Shown here: in pieces, positions 39,131 through 52,965 of the stretch
Layout of the letters: every line of letters begins with the position of its first letter
Position numbering within the stretch: the stretch's first letter is position 1
Source: Paraglomus occultum
Lineage: Eukaryota; Glomeromycota; Glomeromycetes; Paraglomerales; Paraglomeraceae
DNA length: 55,412 nt
Assembly (NCBI GenBank): GCA_910592205.1
Contig: CAJVPJ010000052.1
Coordinates: forward strand, 1-55,412
Direction: 5' to 3'
Notes under the pieces: generated by a model
What the model was told of the DNA's origin: nothing
Seen by the model: the letters and a program-made list of their open reading frames with translations, nothing else
Database searches by the model: none
Position numbers and translations under genes: made by a program

Positions 39131-42106
39131 CTAGAACAATCCACTGTTGTTATTACTGCTGTACGGTGATGGTTGTAAGCCCAGACCGCCACTGAAAGAC
39201 CCTGTGACACTCTGTTGTGGTTGACCCATCGTGCCAAAGCCCTGACTCTGTTGACGCAAAAATTACAGTTGTTATGAGATTTAGACTCGTTTAGTTTAGA
39301 TAAAAATTATTAGACTATACCTGAAATGGATTTCGGTTACTCTGAGAACCATGATCAAAATCAATTAAACTAGGATTCGCGTTGGAACTGGTAAAGGATG
39401 TTGTTGAAAACGGTGTGGCCGGCTACAATAACATACACAATAACGTACACAATAACATACACTCAATCAATAAAATCAATCATGAGCAACGCTTTATTTC
39501 TCAATTGTTTTTTTTCCAAACCTGAGTAATTGATGAATATGCGCTCCCACTCGTAAGACTTAGCAAATCACTTGTACCAGTTTGTTGGGTACTTATACCG
39601 CCACCCAATTGCGGTGAGCTAAATGTACCAGTTGATTGTGGACTCAAGCTACCAGTTTTGGCAAATGGGTTTCCAATGGTACCTGTTGAATTAGATCGTC
39701 CAGAAGTAGCGAGTAAATTGCCACTATTGGCAAATCCTGATCCACTATTTAGCATGAATTATGACAATAATAAATGAATTGACTGTTCACGACAAGTAGT
39801 ACGCGCCGGCCAAATAGCCCACATTAAAATTGATAACTATAACTTACACTGGGACACGAAGATTTCCAAGGTTTCCGAACGTATCTTGCCCTTCCCTGTT
39901 GAGCAAAGTTATTATTAACAAATACTTTGGTTAAATTTCAGCTTTAAATTAATTAACTAACTAACTAATTAATTAATTACCCAGAACTAAGAAGATCATT
40001 CAACACCGAATTTTCTTCGTTTATTTTCTTCTGCGCCTACCAGTATAAATAAGTATAATTGTTATGACAACAGGTGATTGTAACGATTACGCAAAAAAGG
40101 AATTAACTGCTTACCATTGTCATTCGAGGCAGTCGTTTATCACCAGTAAGTTGAGCCTGTAATCTGCTGTCCAAAGTTGACTGTAAAGTATGAACGACGA
40201 GAATTATAATATGGTAAGAGCGCTTACTCTTATTCGGGGTTCTTGCTATTGCTTTAATAATATTTTACCTGCGGTGTGCTGGTAAATGAGTCCAAAAATG
40301 ATGATGTGGATTTCTGTGCGTTAGATGGGAAAGTAGCAGATGAATATCCGGTTTGTTGTTGGCTCTGCTGCAACTGCGCTAACGTAGCCAGGTTGTTATT
40401 AGTGCCAAATGCATAGCTAGCTTGTTGTGGCTGTTGTTTTTGTGCGGTGATGGCAAATGGATTATTAGTTCCAATAGTCGACGTCCCAGTTAGCTGCCCT
40501 TGTAATTGATATTGGTTTTGTAATAGCTGCTGTTGTAATAGCTGTTGTTGTTGTTGATCATATTGCATCTGTAATAGTTGCTGCTGTTGTTGTTGTTGCT
40601 GCTGCTGCTGTGCATATGGATTATTGATAAATTGATTATTGCCCTGGAATAGATTCTGATTGTTATCATATATATCCAGCAGATTGGGTTTGCTATAATC
40701 CAGGGGTATAGGGTTTCCAAAGATATCTGTCTGCTGTTGCTGAGGGAACGTGCTACTGCTAAAAAAACAAACAGGAAAAATTTAATAATGGATGAATCAA
40801 GTCTATTAAATGTTACGAAATTACAATAATCATCTAATATCCGCAATAAAACTAACCGTTCTTGTTCTTTTTTACGTTGTTCAGCCTCGGCCTCTTCTTT
40901 ACTCAAACGTAGAGCCTTTTGTAGATTTTCCTCGTCTTCCTGACTGCGATTATAAATTCAAATGATCAGTTATCTGATAAACAGCACTGTCCTCATTGTT
41001 TGTCACTAGTTAAAATTTTCCTTTGACAATTACTTTTCTTTTAACTTCTTTTCTCTTTCCATTCTTTTGCTCTCTTCAATTGCCTTCTGCAATTCGGTGT
41101 CTTCATCAATATACGGACCGTTGTCTTGGTCACTTGGTACACTCCTATCCGCTGTTTCACTCATGGGATCATATCGGCTACCTTGAATACGATCTCTCAT
41201 ATTAGCTCTATTCTGTCTCTCCGATTTCAATCTTTCATCATCTTCCAGTAGATTAGCAATCTCCTTTGCTCTTTGACGTACTAACAATCATGAGAGCAAA
41301 AAAAAATAATAAGTACATATTGAATTGTTTCCATGCTAGAAATACAAACGGGTATTACCATTGACGCCTTGATCTTTGCCATACTCATCTATAAACTGGA
41401 ATTCTTTGAGTGTCTTAACTATGTAAACATTCTTCTTTGCATATTTTACGACTTCCTCAGACCCGATATGAAGACAATAATCTAACACAATCAATGCCTA
41501 ATGAGGATTCATCGAAATAAATGTAAGTGATGTTTTGAAACATTAAACATCAAAAGTCTTATTTTATTATACAAGAATACGACACCTTAAAAACGTGTCT
41601 CCAATTCTTTCCATGGTCATTTAGCCTCTTGTCAAGAATCTCCATAATTTCTAAAAAGTTTTGGCTGTTTGGAAACGGACAAACCCGCAGTCAGTCGCAA
41701 CGCAAAAACAACCAACATACCTCAAGAAAGTAACAAGATTAGCTTCATAGTTTTGCACTACAAGTGACCCACTTACTGGTTATAAGTTGCTTGACCAATC
41801 TCATCCATTAGAGTCCCGCTTGGTCCCCATGGATCGTTTGAAGTAGCTTCTCTTACTTTGGCCTGGATTTCGGAGTAACCCTTTGTATAGTTTTTTCTAC
41901 ATTATAAAGAAGTACAATATGTATATGTCATGTCAACGTGTGCTTGGTAAACTCTTTGAGTGAACCCGGTCATCGACTTGGAAAGGGAAAAGACTCTCTG
42001 TATGATACAAAATAAACATTGACTACTCTTCTTTCGAACGCCAGACAAATACAAAGATTAATACATACATTGAGCGTACAGCGCCCTTTGCCATATACTT
42101 TGACAT
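39131..42106 (-). CDS. Epsin (ENTH-domain endocytic adaptor)
   Basis: Thirteen exons in phase: 42069-42106, 41777-41896, 41586-41664, 41359-41497, 41034-41280, 40857-40943, 40269-40758, 40115-40180, 39981-40036, 39848-39895, 39522-39744, 39321-39422 and 39131-39247 (603 residues). The N-terminal ENTH domain is complete ('KNYTKGYSEIQAKVREATSN', 'DPWGPSGTLMDEI', 'FLEIMEILDKRL', 'NWRHVFKALIVLDYCLHIGS', 'LKEFQFIDEYGKDQG'). It binds PtdIns(4,5)P2 at sites of clathrin-coated pit formation. Two ubiquitin-interacting motifs follow ('DTELQKAIEESKRME' near 186-200 and 'EENLQKALRLSKEEAE' near 212-227). Then come a polyglutamine-rich region, three NPF tripeptides for EH-domain partners and an 'SLIDFD' clathrin-box-like motif. 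Yeast Ent1/Ent2 and human EPN1 share this architecture. The polyQ tract is coded by CAG/CAA (40555-40612). Confidence 0.95.
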
Positions 42107-42410
42107 TGTTGCGTGCTATATAAAGTGGGATCGAGTTGTCAAGTTGTGTATGTTGTTATTGTTATACTATATATTATATATATTATCGAATATTAGTTGT
42201 TATAAAGTTCTTTATTTGTTTCTTGGTTTTTTTTTGGCGTAAGGACTCTATACATATATATATACGTATATATATATACGAACTTCCTGCCGGTTACCAC
42301 TAGTTACGTTGGCTTTTTGTTCTGAACCAGTGAAATAAAAGAAATTATTTGGCACATGTTCTCAAGTTGTATTTAAAAGAGGCTTGGCACGGCTCTGTGT
42401 AACATATATT
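42107..42410. other. spacer between epsin and cystathionine beta-lyase genes
   Basis: Contains an alternating purine-pyrimidine run of TA dinucleotides around 42249-42280 with an internal 'tatatacgtatata' palindrome. Presumed epsin promoter. No gene. Confidence 0.65.
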
Positions 42411-44147
42411 TCAAGCCTCTCGCAAGTCATCATTTTTTAACGCTCCCGCAGTTACCAATGCTTGATGCAAGTCTTCAATCAGATCAGCCGCATCCTGATA
42501 TTAGATTGTTCTATAAGCAGGCTTTCTCCCCTTGATTACATAAAACAGATGCGGGTGAATTTACATTACCTCTATTCCAACGCACAGTCGAATGAGGTCT
42601 TCTGGAAATCCTCGTTCTTCACGCACAGCAGCCGGAATGCTTGCATGGGACATTCTGCATGGCATACTGCAAACAAAAAATGACATGATTCGAGTAAGCC
42701 GACAGTCGGGTAAACCACGTAATAAAAAGAAAAAATGGGCACGCTTCCAGTGCACTTGGCATACATCCATATATATATATATATACCTTATCAACGAATT
42801 AACACATCCAAAACTAACACTGATGGCCCAAAGTTTAGTCGACTCGACGACTCGTTCGCTTACGCTAGTATCCCCCGTTGTGAAACTCAACACTGCACCA
42901 GGCCCCGATGACATTCTCGCATGCAATTCGTATTGGGGATGGGACTGCAAACCAGGATAGCTTACTTGGAATCCGTGAAATTCCAAAAACGTGGCAATCT
43001 GCATGGCATTCGATTGCTGCTTATCCATACGAACGGCCAGCGTCTTGACCCCGCGAAGAAGCAACCACGAGTCAAATGGAGATAAGCCACAGCCAGTTGC
43101 ATTTATCGTGAAATAAATTTTCTAACCAATTTTTAAAGTGTGTCGTTATGAATCGTCAATCGCGTTGATCAAAAATAAGAAAAATGCAGATTCGTTTATT
43201 ATAAAATGCTTCCTTGTTTACCTCTGCGACTACTTTATCCTTAACTGCAATGACACCAGCCATCAAGTCATGATGGCCACTGAGATATTTGGTACCCGAA
43301 TGGATAACAATATCTGCCCCCAATTCTAATGGTTTTTGCAAATATGGCGACATCATTGTGTTATCGACCACAATCAATGCGTTAGGACATTGCTCATGTA
43401 CAATCGACGAAATAGTAGAAATGTCACAAATCTTAATCAGGGGATTTGTTGGCGTTTCCAACATGACCAATCTTGTTCGAGTTGGATGCAAATGTGGAAG
43501 AATGACCTCTGGGTTTGTTGTATCGACATGGTGGGTTTTGATATCGCAGTTCTTGTTCAAAAATGTCAAAAGACGGTTTGTGCCTGTAAATTACAAGAGT
43601 GTTAGAGAGGGAAAAAGAGTGGGGGGGGTGGTGGAAAGAGGAGAAACGGATATCGCACACTGATCATGACGTGAGTGTACCTCCATATAAATCGTCTCCA
43701 GCGATTATTTCCTCGCCCGATTTGACCAAACGAGCCACAACGTCCAATGCGGTCATTCCGCTGCTTACAGCGAACGCACGATTCGCTGACATGATTTTTG
43801 CCAAGTGATTTTCTATTCAAGGACAAATGACTTTATTAGGATCATTGAAAAGAATGAAATCAGCCAATGGCATGAAAAACCTTAATTGCCAAGATGACCT
43901 CTTGTACGAAAAGAAAAATAGATTCCATACCCAAGTGAGATCTCGTTGGATTACCGCTACGTGTATAATCATATTCCCCGGTTTGTGTAGCTGAAGTCTG
44001 TTTGAAAGTGGCGGTCTGGTAGATGGGTACCGATGCAGCATTATAGTGATTAGCTCCAGAGCCCTCTGGACAATCTACAAACACTAATTCCGTAGCAGGG
44101 CGGTATGTGTGGCGCCTACTGTTGGAGGACTCTGGTTGAGTGTTCAT
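42411..44147 (-). CDS. Cystathionine beta-lyase (PLP-dependent)
   Basis: Six exons in phase: 43931-44147, 43681-43812, 43222-43583, 42787-43121, 42570-42666 and 42411-42494 (408 residues). The protein belongs to the Cys/Met-metabolism PLP enzymes. Landmarks are 'YDYTRSGNPTRSHLENHLAK', 'AFAVSSGMTALDVV', 'DDLYGGTNRLL', 'METPTNPLIKICDI' (the sequence reads L-E-T-P-T-N-P), 'VVDNTMMSPYLQKPLELGAD' and the cofactor-binding 'HSGTKYLSGHHDLMAG' with Lys about 215. The tail has 'VSFGCVNSLI', 'MSHASIPA' and 'PEDLIRLCVGIED'. The D-N-T-M-M-S-P and S-G-H-H-D-x-M-A-G signatures favour beta-lyase over gamma-synthase or gamma-lyase. The enzyme splits cystathionine to homocysteine, pyruvate and ammonia in methionine synthesis. 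Gamma-lyase remains a minor alternative. A plus-strand frame at 42592-42960 is a shadow. Confidence 0.9.
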
Positions 44148-47100
44148 GGTCTAAATATATTATTTCTAAGGTTAAAACGAATGAAGCGAAATGCAATATC
44201 TAAAAACTTCACTTTTTGATGAATGTTATTGACCAATCACTGGGGTTGCAAATTACATCATATCATGTAGATTTCGGAGCCACGTGAGAAAGAATGCAGG
44301 AATGATTACCGTTACGCGCCAATTTTGTTGGCATTGTGCTACATTCCACTTGCCAAATCGCATACTTTAATAACTAATGATAATGAGGATCGAAAAATAA
44401 TTTTTTTTTCTCCTCCCCACGCTTATATTCACAGGCAGGAAAACAGGCAAGTTGGAAGCAGGGACTATAATAATAATAAGGATACGTTATAAATACGTTA
44501 TAAGAAACCTTTGTGTAGGCGTATGATGAATCTCTTTCACACACACTCATTCTTTATGTGTTCCTTCTTATATACGCCCTTTATTTATGTCCCCTTTCGT
44601 TCTCTTTTTATACTCTTTTCCTCCCGCAAAAAGAAAACAAAAAAAATTCTCTCTTGTGACTATTTTTTAATCTCTCTGGTCTGTTGTTTTATTATCGGCA
44701 GATTAACCCTTTGTTTGGCCTGTTTATGTTGTCTACAGGCTGAACGCATCACCCCCACTTGTTCTGTTAGTCCCTGAAAAGTCAGCGAGCCAACGGACCA
44801 GGTCCGTTCGTCCCTGAAAAGTCAGCGGACCTGAATCTAAAAATTTTTTTCTTTCACAATTTCAATTTCTGAAGCCTATAGTAGTGTAATAAATAACGGC
44901 TGTTGTGGTTATTTATATTCTACATTCTAATTGAACGCTCATTGATTGCAGGAATGAATTTCCAGTCTAAATTATATCATCGACTGTGAACGTTAACAGG
45001 GAGATAAGTATGATTAATAGCGTATAGTAAAGAATCTACTAAGTATTAATTTCCAATCTTAACCCATAAATAAATTGCGCCACTCTTAGGAGCGAAAGAA
45101 GGAATCGCGTGGGCGACTCGGATGTTCTAAAACTAACAAGAGTTCGAGTCTGCATTATGATCGTAAGAACTAGAATGTGGTGTGAATGCGTCGGACGAAG
45201 GCAATAACCATAAATATATGCTATTGACAATTAACGTAGACAGTAACTTTAAGACAAAATCAGCATAATTCAACGTCCATTACAATTACAAGCTATTATG
45301 GTATATTAACAACTGATACTAATATGAATACTACTAATTATAATAAATATAATAAAACGCAATGCTGATGACAAAATACTTATCTAGCCACTTTAATTTA
45401 TCTGCTATTAGAGCATCAGCTTGCATCAATAAATAGTAATATGAAAATGCGGTCGTAGAAAGCTGAAAAGTACTGTGATTGCAAATAGTATAGACGAATT
45501 GTAGGAGATGAAGTAAAGACGTAGATGTCAGCTGTCACAAAAAAAATTTCCAAGACAAAGAGTTGGTTGGTTGATAAAGCAAGCAGTTAATAATGTTATA
45601 TTTATTGCAGAATGTATTTATAGAAAACTTACAGTATAATTGGAAAATAGCCATAAAAACCGAAACTTTAGACCCTTTTCCCAAATAATTTAGTTTAAGT
45701 TTCAAATAACGCGCAAATTATTAACAAACAAAAAAAAATAATAAACTAACCTTTAATTTAGAATTTTCCTTTACCCAACGAAATTAATTTATAGACTGAC
45801 TTCGCCCTTTTTTCCTCTTTTTAATAACTTACAGTTTTTATAACAATTGGATGGTATTCAACAAGCAAAGTTTTGACTAATGGGCTATCAAGCAGGAAAA
45901 GATGTAATGTTTTCGGGAATATTTATTATTCTCTTGACAATGTATATTGGATTGCTGAGATATATTCACATCGCATGGCTTCATTACTAGCAGCAAACAT
46001 CTCCTCATGTTTCCCAAGCCATTTCCTCAAGCGGTGAGGGTTCCTCGAAAAAATAAATACTTACTGCTATACATTTATGATAGTGGTGCCATCAAGTTTA
46101 ACGGAAGCCCCCCCCCCCCCGCATTATATGTACGGCTTCTCAGGTGATAAAATAATAGTTGCCTTGTCTGCATCGGTGGTTTTCGAAAGTAGAACAGACA
46201 TAGTCCCTGCGTTAGTTTTTGACCCATGCGCGACAAATAAATCCCAAACGCGCGCCATGAGAATGTGAATCAAGCTCTTCCGCGTCAGCAAGATGATTTT
46301 CGTATTCTTTGATGTTAACCCGTTATTATTATAGATAAAATAATAAGAAGGGGGTTTTTTTCAACCCAAATCAATTTTATATAAATTTTGTTCGTTATAA
46401 AAAATTTGATATTGTATATTAGAAAGGCCAAATACAATAAAATAAAAATTATTCACTAATTTATTCATAAAAAAATAATAATATAGGTAAAAATTTGATT
46501 AATTCCTGTTAGAAATAAAAATCAACCCTGTAGCACATCAAATAAACGACCAGAAAGCAAAAGATAATTCGCAAAACAACTGTTCTGGATGTCCCGCATT
46601 CAATAGCATAATCATATTACCCAAATAACCAACGTTTTGTGCATGTATTACAAAATGAAATAAAGACTTTCAACGATAATATTTTATCCGCCTTATCAGC
46701 TTATTTTGTCAACAATTTTTGCGCAATCTTTGAAATCATCCAGGCATAGTTGAACTTGAGAGGCCGAGATATAGAAATTTTATATCGGCATCATTAGAAC
46801 ATTTTTACATCACGAAAGTTTTAAAAAAATTGCTCAGACCCGACAATTTTATAACAAATTTTACTTGCAGATGTATTTGTTTAAGACTCGGTGAGTTTGG
46901 AACAGGTAATGGACTCTAGACAATAATTGATATTTTATATACTGTTCGTAGAAAGATGGGCTAATAAACCTTCTTATAGCTGCTTTAGTCTTTGCGATTT
47001 TCACATGTATCAGTCTTTCGATATGTTAGAGACACCGGAGCGTTGAGCGTGAAGAATATTCTAAAATTTGTCTAGTTTGTCTCAATAAATGTTTTTACCG

Positions 47101-50100
47101 ATTGTTAATTAAAACAGCAACTGTATCCTAATCCGTGAGCAAGATTATGGATACCTGCGAAAGCGTGTGATTATAAGGATTTGTCTTTTACGTCAGATAT
47201 TATTCTTGTCCAAGTGTCAATACGAAAATCAGCTTAAATAAGAGTTTTATATCTCAAAAATATGTTGAGGCAATAAAGGACCTAAAACTACTTTTAGCGT
47301 AGGATGTATAGAAGAGTCGTATAACAAATTATAGGTACTAAATTTGTGTTAAATTTAAGAAAGCGCATAATCGACATCACAAGTGATCGGACCACAGCGC
47401 GAGTTTGTCCGGATAAAGAGTTTTGTGACAAAATGTCTAGTACACAATGTTACTATAGGGAAAGAATGTTTAATATATCAAAAGCTCACTATAAACGACG
47501 AATGATAACAGTATTTGTATAGCCTCATATGTATTGAATGACTAACCCAGACTCCTATACCACCCATCGTTTTTATTAAAAAACGTTCGTCATTACGAAC
47601 TATTTTGGCACACTAATTATACACTCAGCCCTTTCCCACCAAAAACATCCTTGACATTTATACGTACTTGCGTAGTATACATGAATAATAGAATCCTCAA
47701 AATTAGAGGTTTTGTGACGAAGCCTTTTGACAGGGAGATTTCATGTAAAATTTTAACTGTTAACCAAAGTAGAAACGCCAGGGTAAGCCAAACAGTGTCA
47801 TTTAATATGGATTTCACCTTATCCACCTAACCCTCTTGATAACAAGCATTCGTATGCGGATGTGTTACACACAATAAAGTACAATCAATATGGAAAAAGA
47901 CAAAGAGTTTGTCAAACATAATAAAGCTTTTGTAGAAAGTAGGGCATCGTCTTTGTTGGATAAAATCTTCGTGACTATGCACAACGTGCACACAAAATGT
48001 TTCTAGAAAAGTGATTGCCCATGGAAAAATCACGAATAAGAGTATTCATGATAAGACTAAAATTCGATACGCATTTATAAATTGTTTACATCGTTTGACT
48101 TGGCATATTGTTCCGTAACCAAACCTGCCAATGAAACCTTTAGAAAGTTCTGAAAGGAAGAATTTATGAAACGCAACATAAAAAAGTGAACGAATAGTTT
48201 AATGCAGTAGCAATTAGATAAATTTTATTCAGCGACAAAGTAACTGTTCGAGAACAAACAAAAGCTATCATTGTCGAATAATTCTTGCTTTGACTATGTA
48301 GTAAAACCAAACGAATTGTCTGCTAAAGGCTTGTGTGATAACCGATGTGACAATTCGAGATGATTATCACCAACATGATGAAACATTATAATTAATTTCC
48401 GTTTGGCTTAAATTTATTAAACGCCTAAAACGATATAAACTATTTTTGCAATTAGTGACTACAGGTAACAGTGACACAAGACTAAGTTGGTGTTTCTTTA
48501 ATCTCAGCAATGCGCTGTAGAATTTACGTCGATAGTTTTTACTTCATTTGCAATTGACCGTGAATGAGCCTATTCGACTTTTCTGTAATATTAATATAGA
48601 AATTATTATCAATGTACAATGATGAATTTTTGACTATCGTTGTGCATTACATTAGTGTTTTGGCGAAGAATAAGTAGAAACAAATAGAATTAAAAGGAAA
48701 ACCAGTGAAGGCAGCTGTAAACAGAGGCATAAAAAAATCAGTTTTCGGAGCATGTGTTGGCACTTGTCTGATCTCATAAATAAATTTTCGTAACGTTTAA
48801 CACAGTTGTTTCGGTTAATAATAGACACGATATAATTTATTTGATCGTAATTTTATTTCCTTACTATAACGTTATCTGAATTATATGAATAGCATACCAA
48901 AGATCAATACGTATTGAAGTGAAAATTTTTGTACCTCGCGATATCGTTTATTTGTTGAGACGTTCTGATATGACCTTTAAGTAACATCTTTGTTTAATGT
49001 ATACGTCTGATAAAACGCGATAGAAAAAAATATGTTGAAAGCTTACTGTAAATGTTAACTACTCTGAATACAAAATGAGGCATCATCTGTTACCTAAATT
49101 TATATTATATCAAATAGCGATAAACAAATATTGTTATAAACAATATTTATTATTAATCTTTCGGTTTGTAAAATTCAAGACACTAGAGAGCATTCACAAC
49201 AAGACAAGTTTTGGAATGGTTTGCTCCTCCGCACTCTACAAAAGTGATAATGCCAACAGTATATCTCCCGTTCTATCACAGATGGTTTACCGTTTTTTGT
49301 TAGGCAAAAGTGTCAATTTAAAGTTTTACATAAGTGTTCTTGATGACTAATCCGAGTCTGTTCCGCATGATAGACATTGCCGGTTCGATGGGAATGCTTT
49401 ACCGCAGTTTTAAAGACGGGCAACGTTTTCGCATCAACCAACTGTTTCGGTATGCATTTGTGGATGTACCGTGACTGTATAGTTTCCGTAGTACCACATT
49501 CTATAATACGTCATTATTCATATGCGGCCATTCCCTTAACATTTTGCATACCCACCCATCCACTCTACTGTCTCACCATTAACAGTTGTTGAGTATGCAA
49601 TATTTAACGTCACAGGTTCTTGTAATACATCCTTGTGAGCTTGCGATTTACATCGATTGATTATCTAAGTTGATGATGATATTACAGATCTTGCTATTGG
49701 TCAGCCACATACTTGCCGTTGGCTAATAGAATCATTAATGACCACAGTATTTCAATTGTGATTCTGTGATCTATTTCACATAGCACTCATTTACCAGGTA
49801 CTGTTTCTTGTATTTTGATTGACTGTTTGTTGTTTACATTTGGAAATTATAGCAACGGAAACGGCGAGACACAAGAACAACAAAAATTATCGACAATGTA
49901 TAAAGAATGAATTTGTGTATGATATGCCAGTAAATTAATTGTATCAACTGGATAATCGACTCAAAACATTGTTAACCCCTCTCGACGGAGATGCGGGGCA
50001 AATTCACCGCTGACCTGCATAATGCAAAGTCACCCCACCGGGGATGATACTCCGCCTCAAAGAATTTAATCGCTTTTTAGGAACAACAAACAGGTTTCCA

Positions 50101-50373
50101 GTCTCGTTTCTGTGCATTATTAAAAACCTATTAACAGTATATCACATTCACACAGACTGATCACAAGGTCCCACTCCCGTCCCCTCACCCTCCGTTTTCT
50201 TTCTATGATTGGCCATCTTTTCTGACATCATCTCCCCCTAAAACTCACCTGCAAAAACATTATTACTCCAACAAACTCGAGGCACAATCTGATATATATC
50301 TTTAACAAACAGTTGGATTTAAACCCACCAACTGAACCTTTTAACTAGGGCTTATTCTTCCTTTAATAAAATA
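44148..50373. other. 6.2-kb gene-poor region
   Basis: No frame above about 97 codons, and none resembles a known family. Minus frames at 47617-48033 lie end to end and have a protein-like run, but no motif I can defend. A run of ten or more C's sits near 46110. A short duplicated phrase with a palindrome at 44770-44832 is listed separately. The last 250 bases, with CT-rich patches, are the presumed promoter of the gene starting at 50374. Confidence 0.5.
44770..44832. repeat. 18-base direct repeat around a palindrome
   Basis: 'gtccctgaaaagtcagcg' occurs at 44770-44787 and again at 44810-44827, exactly. Between the copies is the perfect 13-base palindrome 'cggaccaggtccg' (44794-44806), and 'ggacc' follows the second copy. 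It could be a binding-site array or the edge of a small element. Confidence 0.75.
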
Positions 50374-52965
50374 ATGCCCCAAGAGCCTAAAGCAAAGAAA
50401 AAACGGGTTCCCATCACCGCTTTAACAAAGCAAGAGATTTGCATTAAGAAAAGAGACAACGGAAAACTCAGGGACGAGGACCTCGCTAGAGAGTATGGCT
50501 TGGATAGAAGCACTATAACCAAGATCCTCAAGCAGCGCGAAAGATGGTTATCGATAGACCCTGCCTCAAACCACGCGAGGCAAAAGACGCAAAAGTCCCC
50601 TAAATTTCCACAGATAGAGACCGCCCTAGCCGACTGGTTGGCCATGACCGCTACGAATGGAGAGGCCGTCAGTGACGCTCAACTGCAAACAAAGGCGTTG
50701 GAATTTGCGCAAATGTATGGCATTAGAAACGAGTTTCAAGCGTCCAATGGATGGATATCAAAGTTCAAAACGAGGCATCAACCAAGAAATAATGATAATA
50801 CCACCACCAATGAGGTTTCCTTGTCAGTCAGTCAGCCGCAGACTATGCCTGGCACGTCCGTTCTTTCCTCCTCCGAACATCAACCCTATATCAATTTGGT
50901 AAGAAGAGTGGGTTTTTTTGAGGGCGTAGTGAGGGTGGACAACATTGTGATTGTTTAGAGGGGCAATTCGAATTTTTAATGAGAATGCGGAAACGATAAG
51001 AGACTTTTGGTGTAGAGAGCGTGGGCGCTTTTTTTTCCCAATGCAAACCACAATTTATATTGGGATTATCGTGGATATGTCACAAGTGATTACGTCCACC
51101 AATGATGACATGATTGCTAGTGATAATTGCGCATATTCATGACTAACTTACCTATCACATAATGATCACTAAGCATCTACACATCACTAACTTCTTTCTC
51201 TTATCATTTAATATACATGCATCACAATACTATACCCAATCTATTTTTGTATCACTCGCAACATGTTTTTAAATCCATCCAACTAGACACCAACCACCAG
51301 CTACACCACCTCACAACCTTCAAGAACTAATGGGGCAACAACAATCTCGATGGGACCCCCGTCAGGCTCACCCTTCATCCCTTACACTGGCACGTCCTCA
51401 AGTACTTTGGGGACTCCGTTCACTCCTTCACGCATGTTTACTATTGATGCCATGTCACATTTTTCACTGGATAACACAGCGTAAGTATGTCGGGATGATT
51501 ATGAGGAAAAGGATCTGACAAGCATCAAGATAGGGATTAGTCGCACTGTGACAGCAATGGGAAACAGCAACCAATAAGCGCGTATAACAACGTTTGCTGC
51601 GATATCTCATATCTACAAAAATTCTAAATTTCTAGATTCGTCTTCTGCGATTACCAAAACGATGTCATTGCCACGTAAGTCGCCTTTCTCTTTCGTTTCA
51701 TTTTACTAGTGAAGATTAAGGGCTTTAGACAACGACACGAAACACCCAATTGCGTCTGTGTTACTGAAGTATGTGTATGTGCTACATGCTAGATTACATA
51801 CTACACTGATAATCTTCATCACTCAATTCCATAGATCCGATAACTAAACACCCCTTCATTTACTCTCGTGTTTTGAACTCACTAGGTATCAGAACAACAC
51901 GAGTCTAAACCAATGTTTGACCAAATCGCGTAACCTTTTCCGGTCAGTACACCAGCATAGGCAAAAGAAGAATCTTGCAATTATTTCTGTTGGTGTTTGT
52001 GTAAGTTGACTTTGCCATAATAATGCATATATGTCCGGAAACGGCTTTATAAAATCCATGTTTGATCGAATCGACTTTTTATCCTCACCTCTTACTAAAT
52101 TCATATGCATTGTCTAGTTCCGACAAGGGTATCCTGAAGTATCGCCTCACAACACACATTTCTCATTGTGGAAGCAATTCGGCAGGCTCATTGAAGGAAC
52201 TAAAGGGGCCGAGTTTATTGACGGATTAGTACCTCACGAGGTCGGCTAGTTGTTGCATATTGAACGTTTTTTTTTTTCTTTTGCCTAGTGCTTATAATGT
52301 GTCTCTTTCCCATTACGTTTTTTTTAGGGCGATATCGTTATTAAGGTCTATATCCGAAAAATTTATAATATACTTACTGTATTTGTTTCCATTCTCTCGT
52401 GTCCACTTTTATATCTGCTCTTTTCCGCTAGTCTGATATAACTTCTTTTGTTTCCATTCCACGCACCTCCTCTTTACAAATGGCAAAAAAAAAGGGAAGT
52501 CGTGTGCCATACGTAAACATCATGCAAACTCCTGCCTAAACATTATTCGTATTGTTTAGCAGACGTTTACATGACGTTAACTTATTCGCATATGACTTGC
52601 ACTTTACTTGCTGTGAATCCAGCACCAAACCTCATGCTTGCAACCAACTAACTTAGTCTTTTATTCCAACCCCTATATTCAACATGCAGAAACGCCGCAT
52701 TGATGCCTTCTACAATACAGAACTGAAAATGGTCCTTGAATCACGTAATATCCGTCAAGTTGTACTTTCAGGAATCGACACTGGCGGGGTAGTTCTAGCA
52801 ACCATACAATCTGCTGCTGATAGGGACTTTAAAGTCGTCGTTGTACGCGATTGCTGCTTCGATGCTAGCGAATCAGTACAAAATACGCTGATGGAAGAGG
52901 TCTTACCGAAATATGGTGTTGTGGTTGTTAATTTGGAGACTATTATGGCGATGCTGAGAGTTTAG
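50374..52965 (+). CDS. predicted fusion: CENP-B-type HTH domain + isochorismatase-like hydrolase
   Basis: Exons 50374-50898, 51287-51480, 51636-51674, 51886-52000, 52118-52240, 52328-52345 and 52690-52965 join in phase to 429 residues. Residues about 10-60 are a Psq-type helix-turn-helix ('LTKQEICIKKRDNGKLRDED', 'YGLDRSTITKIL'). Residues 75-135 are a CENP-B-type HTH ('PKFPQIETALADWL', 'FQASNGWISKFKTRH'). A Ser/Thr/Pro/Gln-rich linker spans the first exon junction. Residues about 235-429 are a cysteine-hydrolase fold: 'LDNTAFVFCDYQND' (acid Asp 245), 'RQGYPEVSPHN', 'GDIVIK' + 'KRRIDAF' (Lys 338/339), 'VVLSGIDTGGVVLATIQSAA' and 'VRDCCFDAS'. The nucleophile Cys position holds Val 372. The hydrolase exons are secure. 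Two separate genes remain possible, the second starting at an in-frame ATG in exon 2. Exon 2 opens immediately after an in-frame TAG inside the acceptor. Confidence 0.6.
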
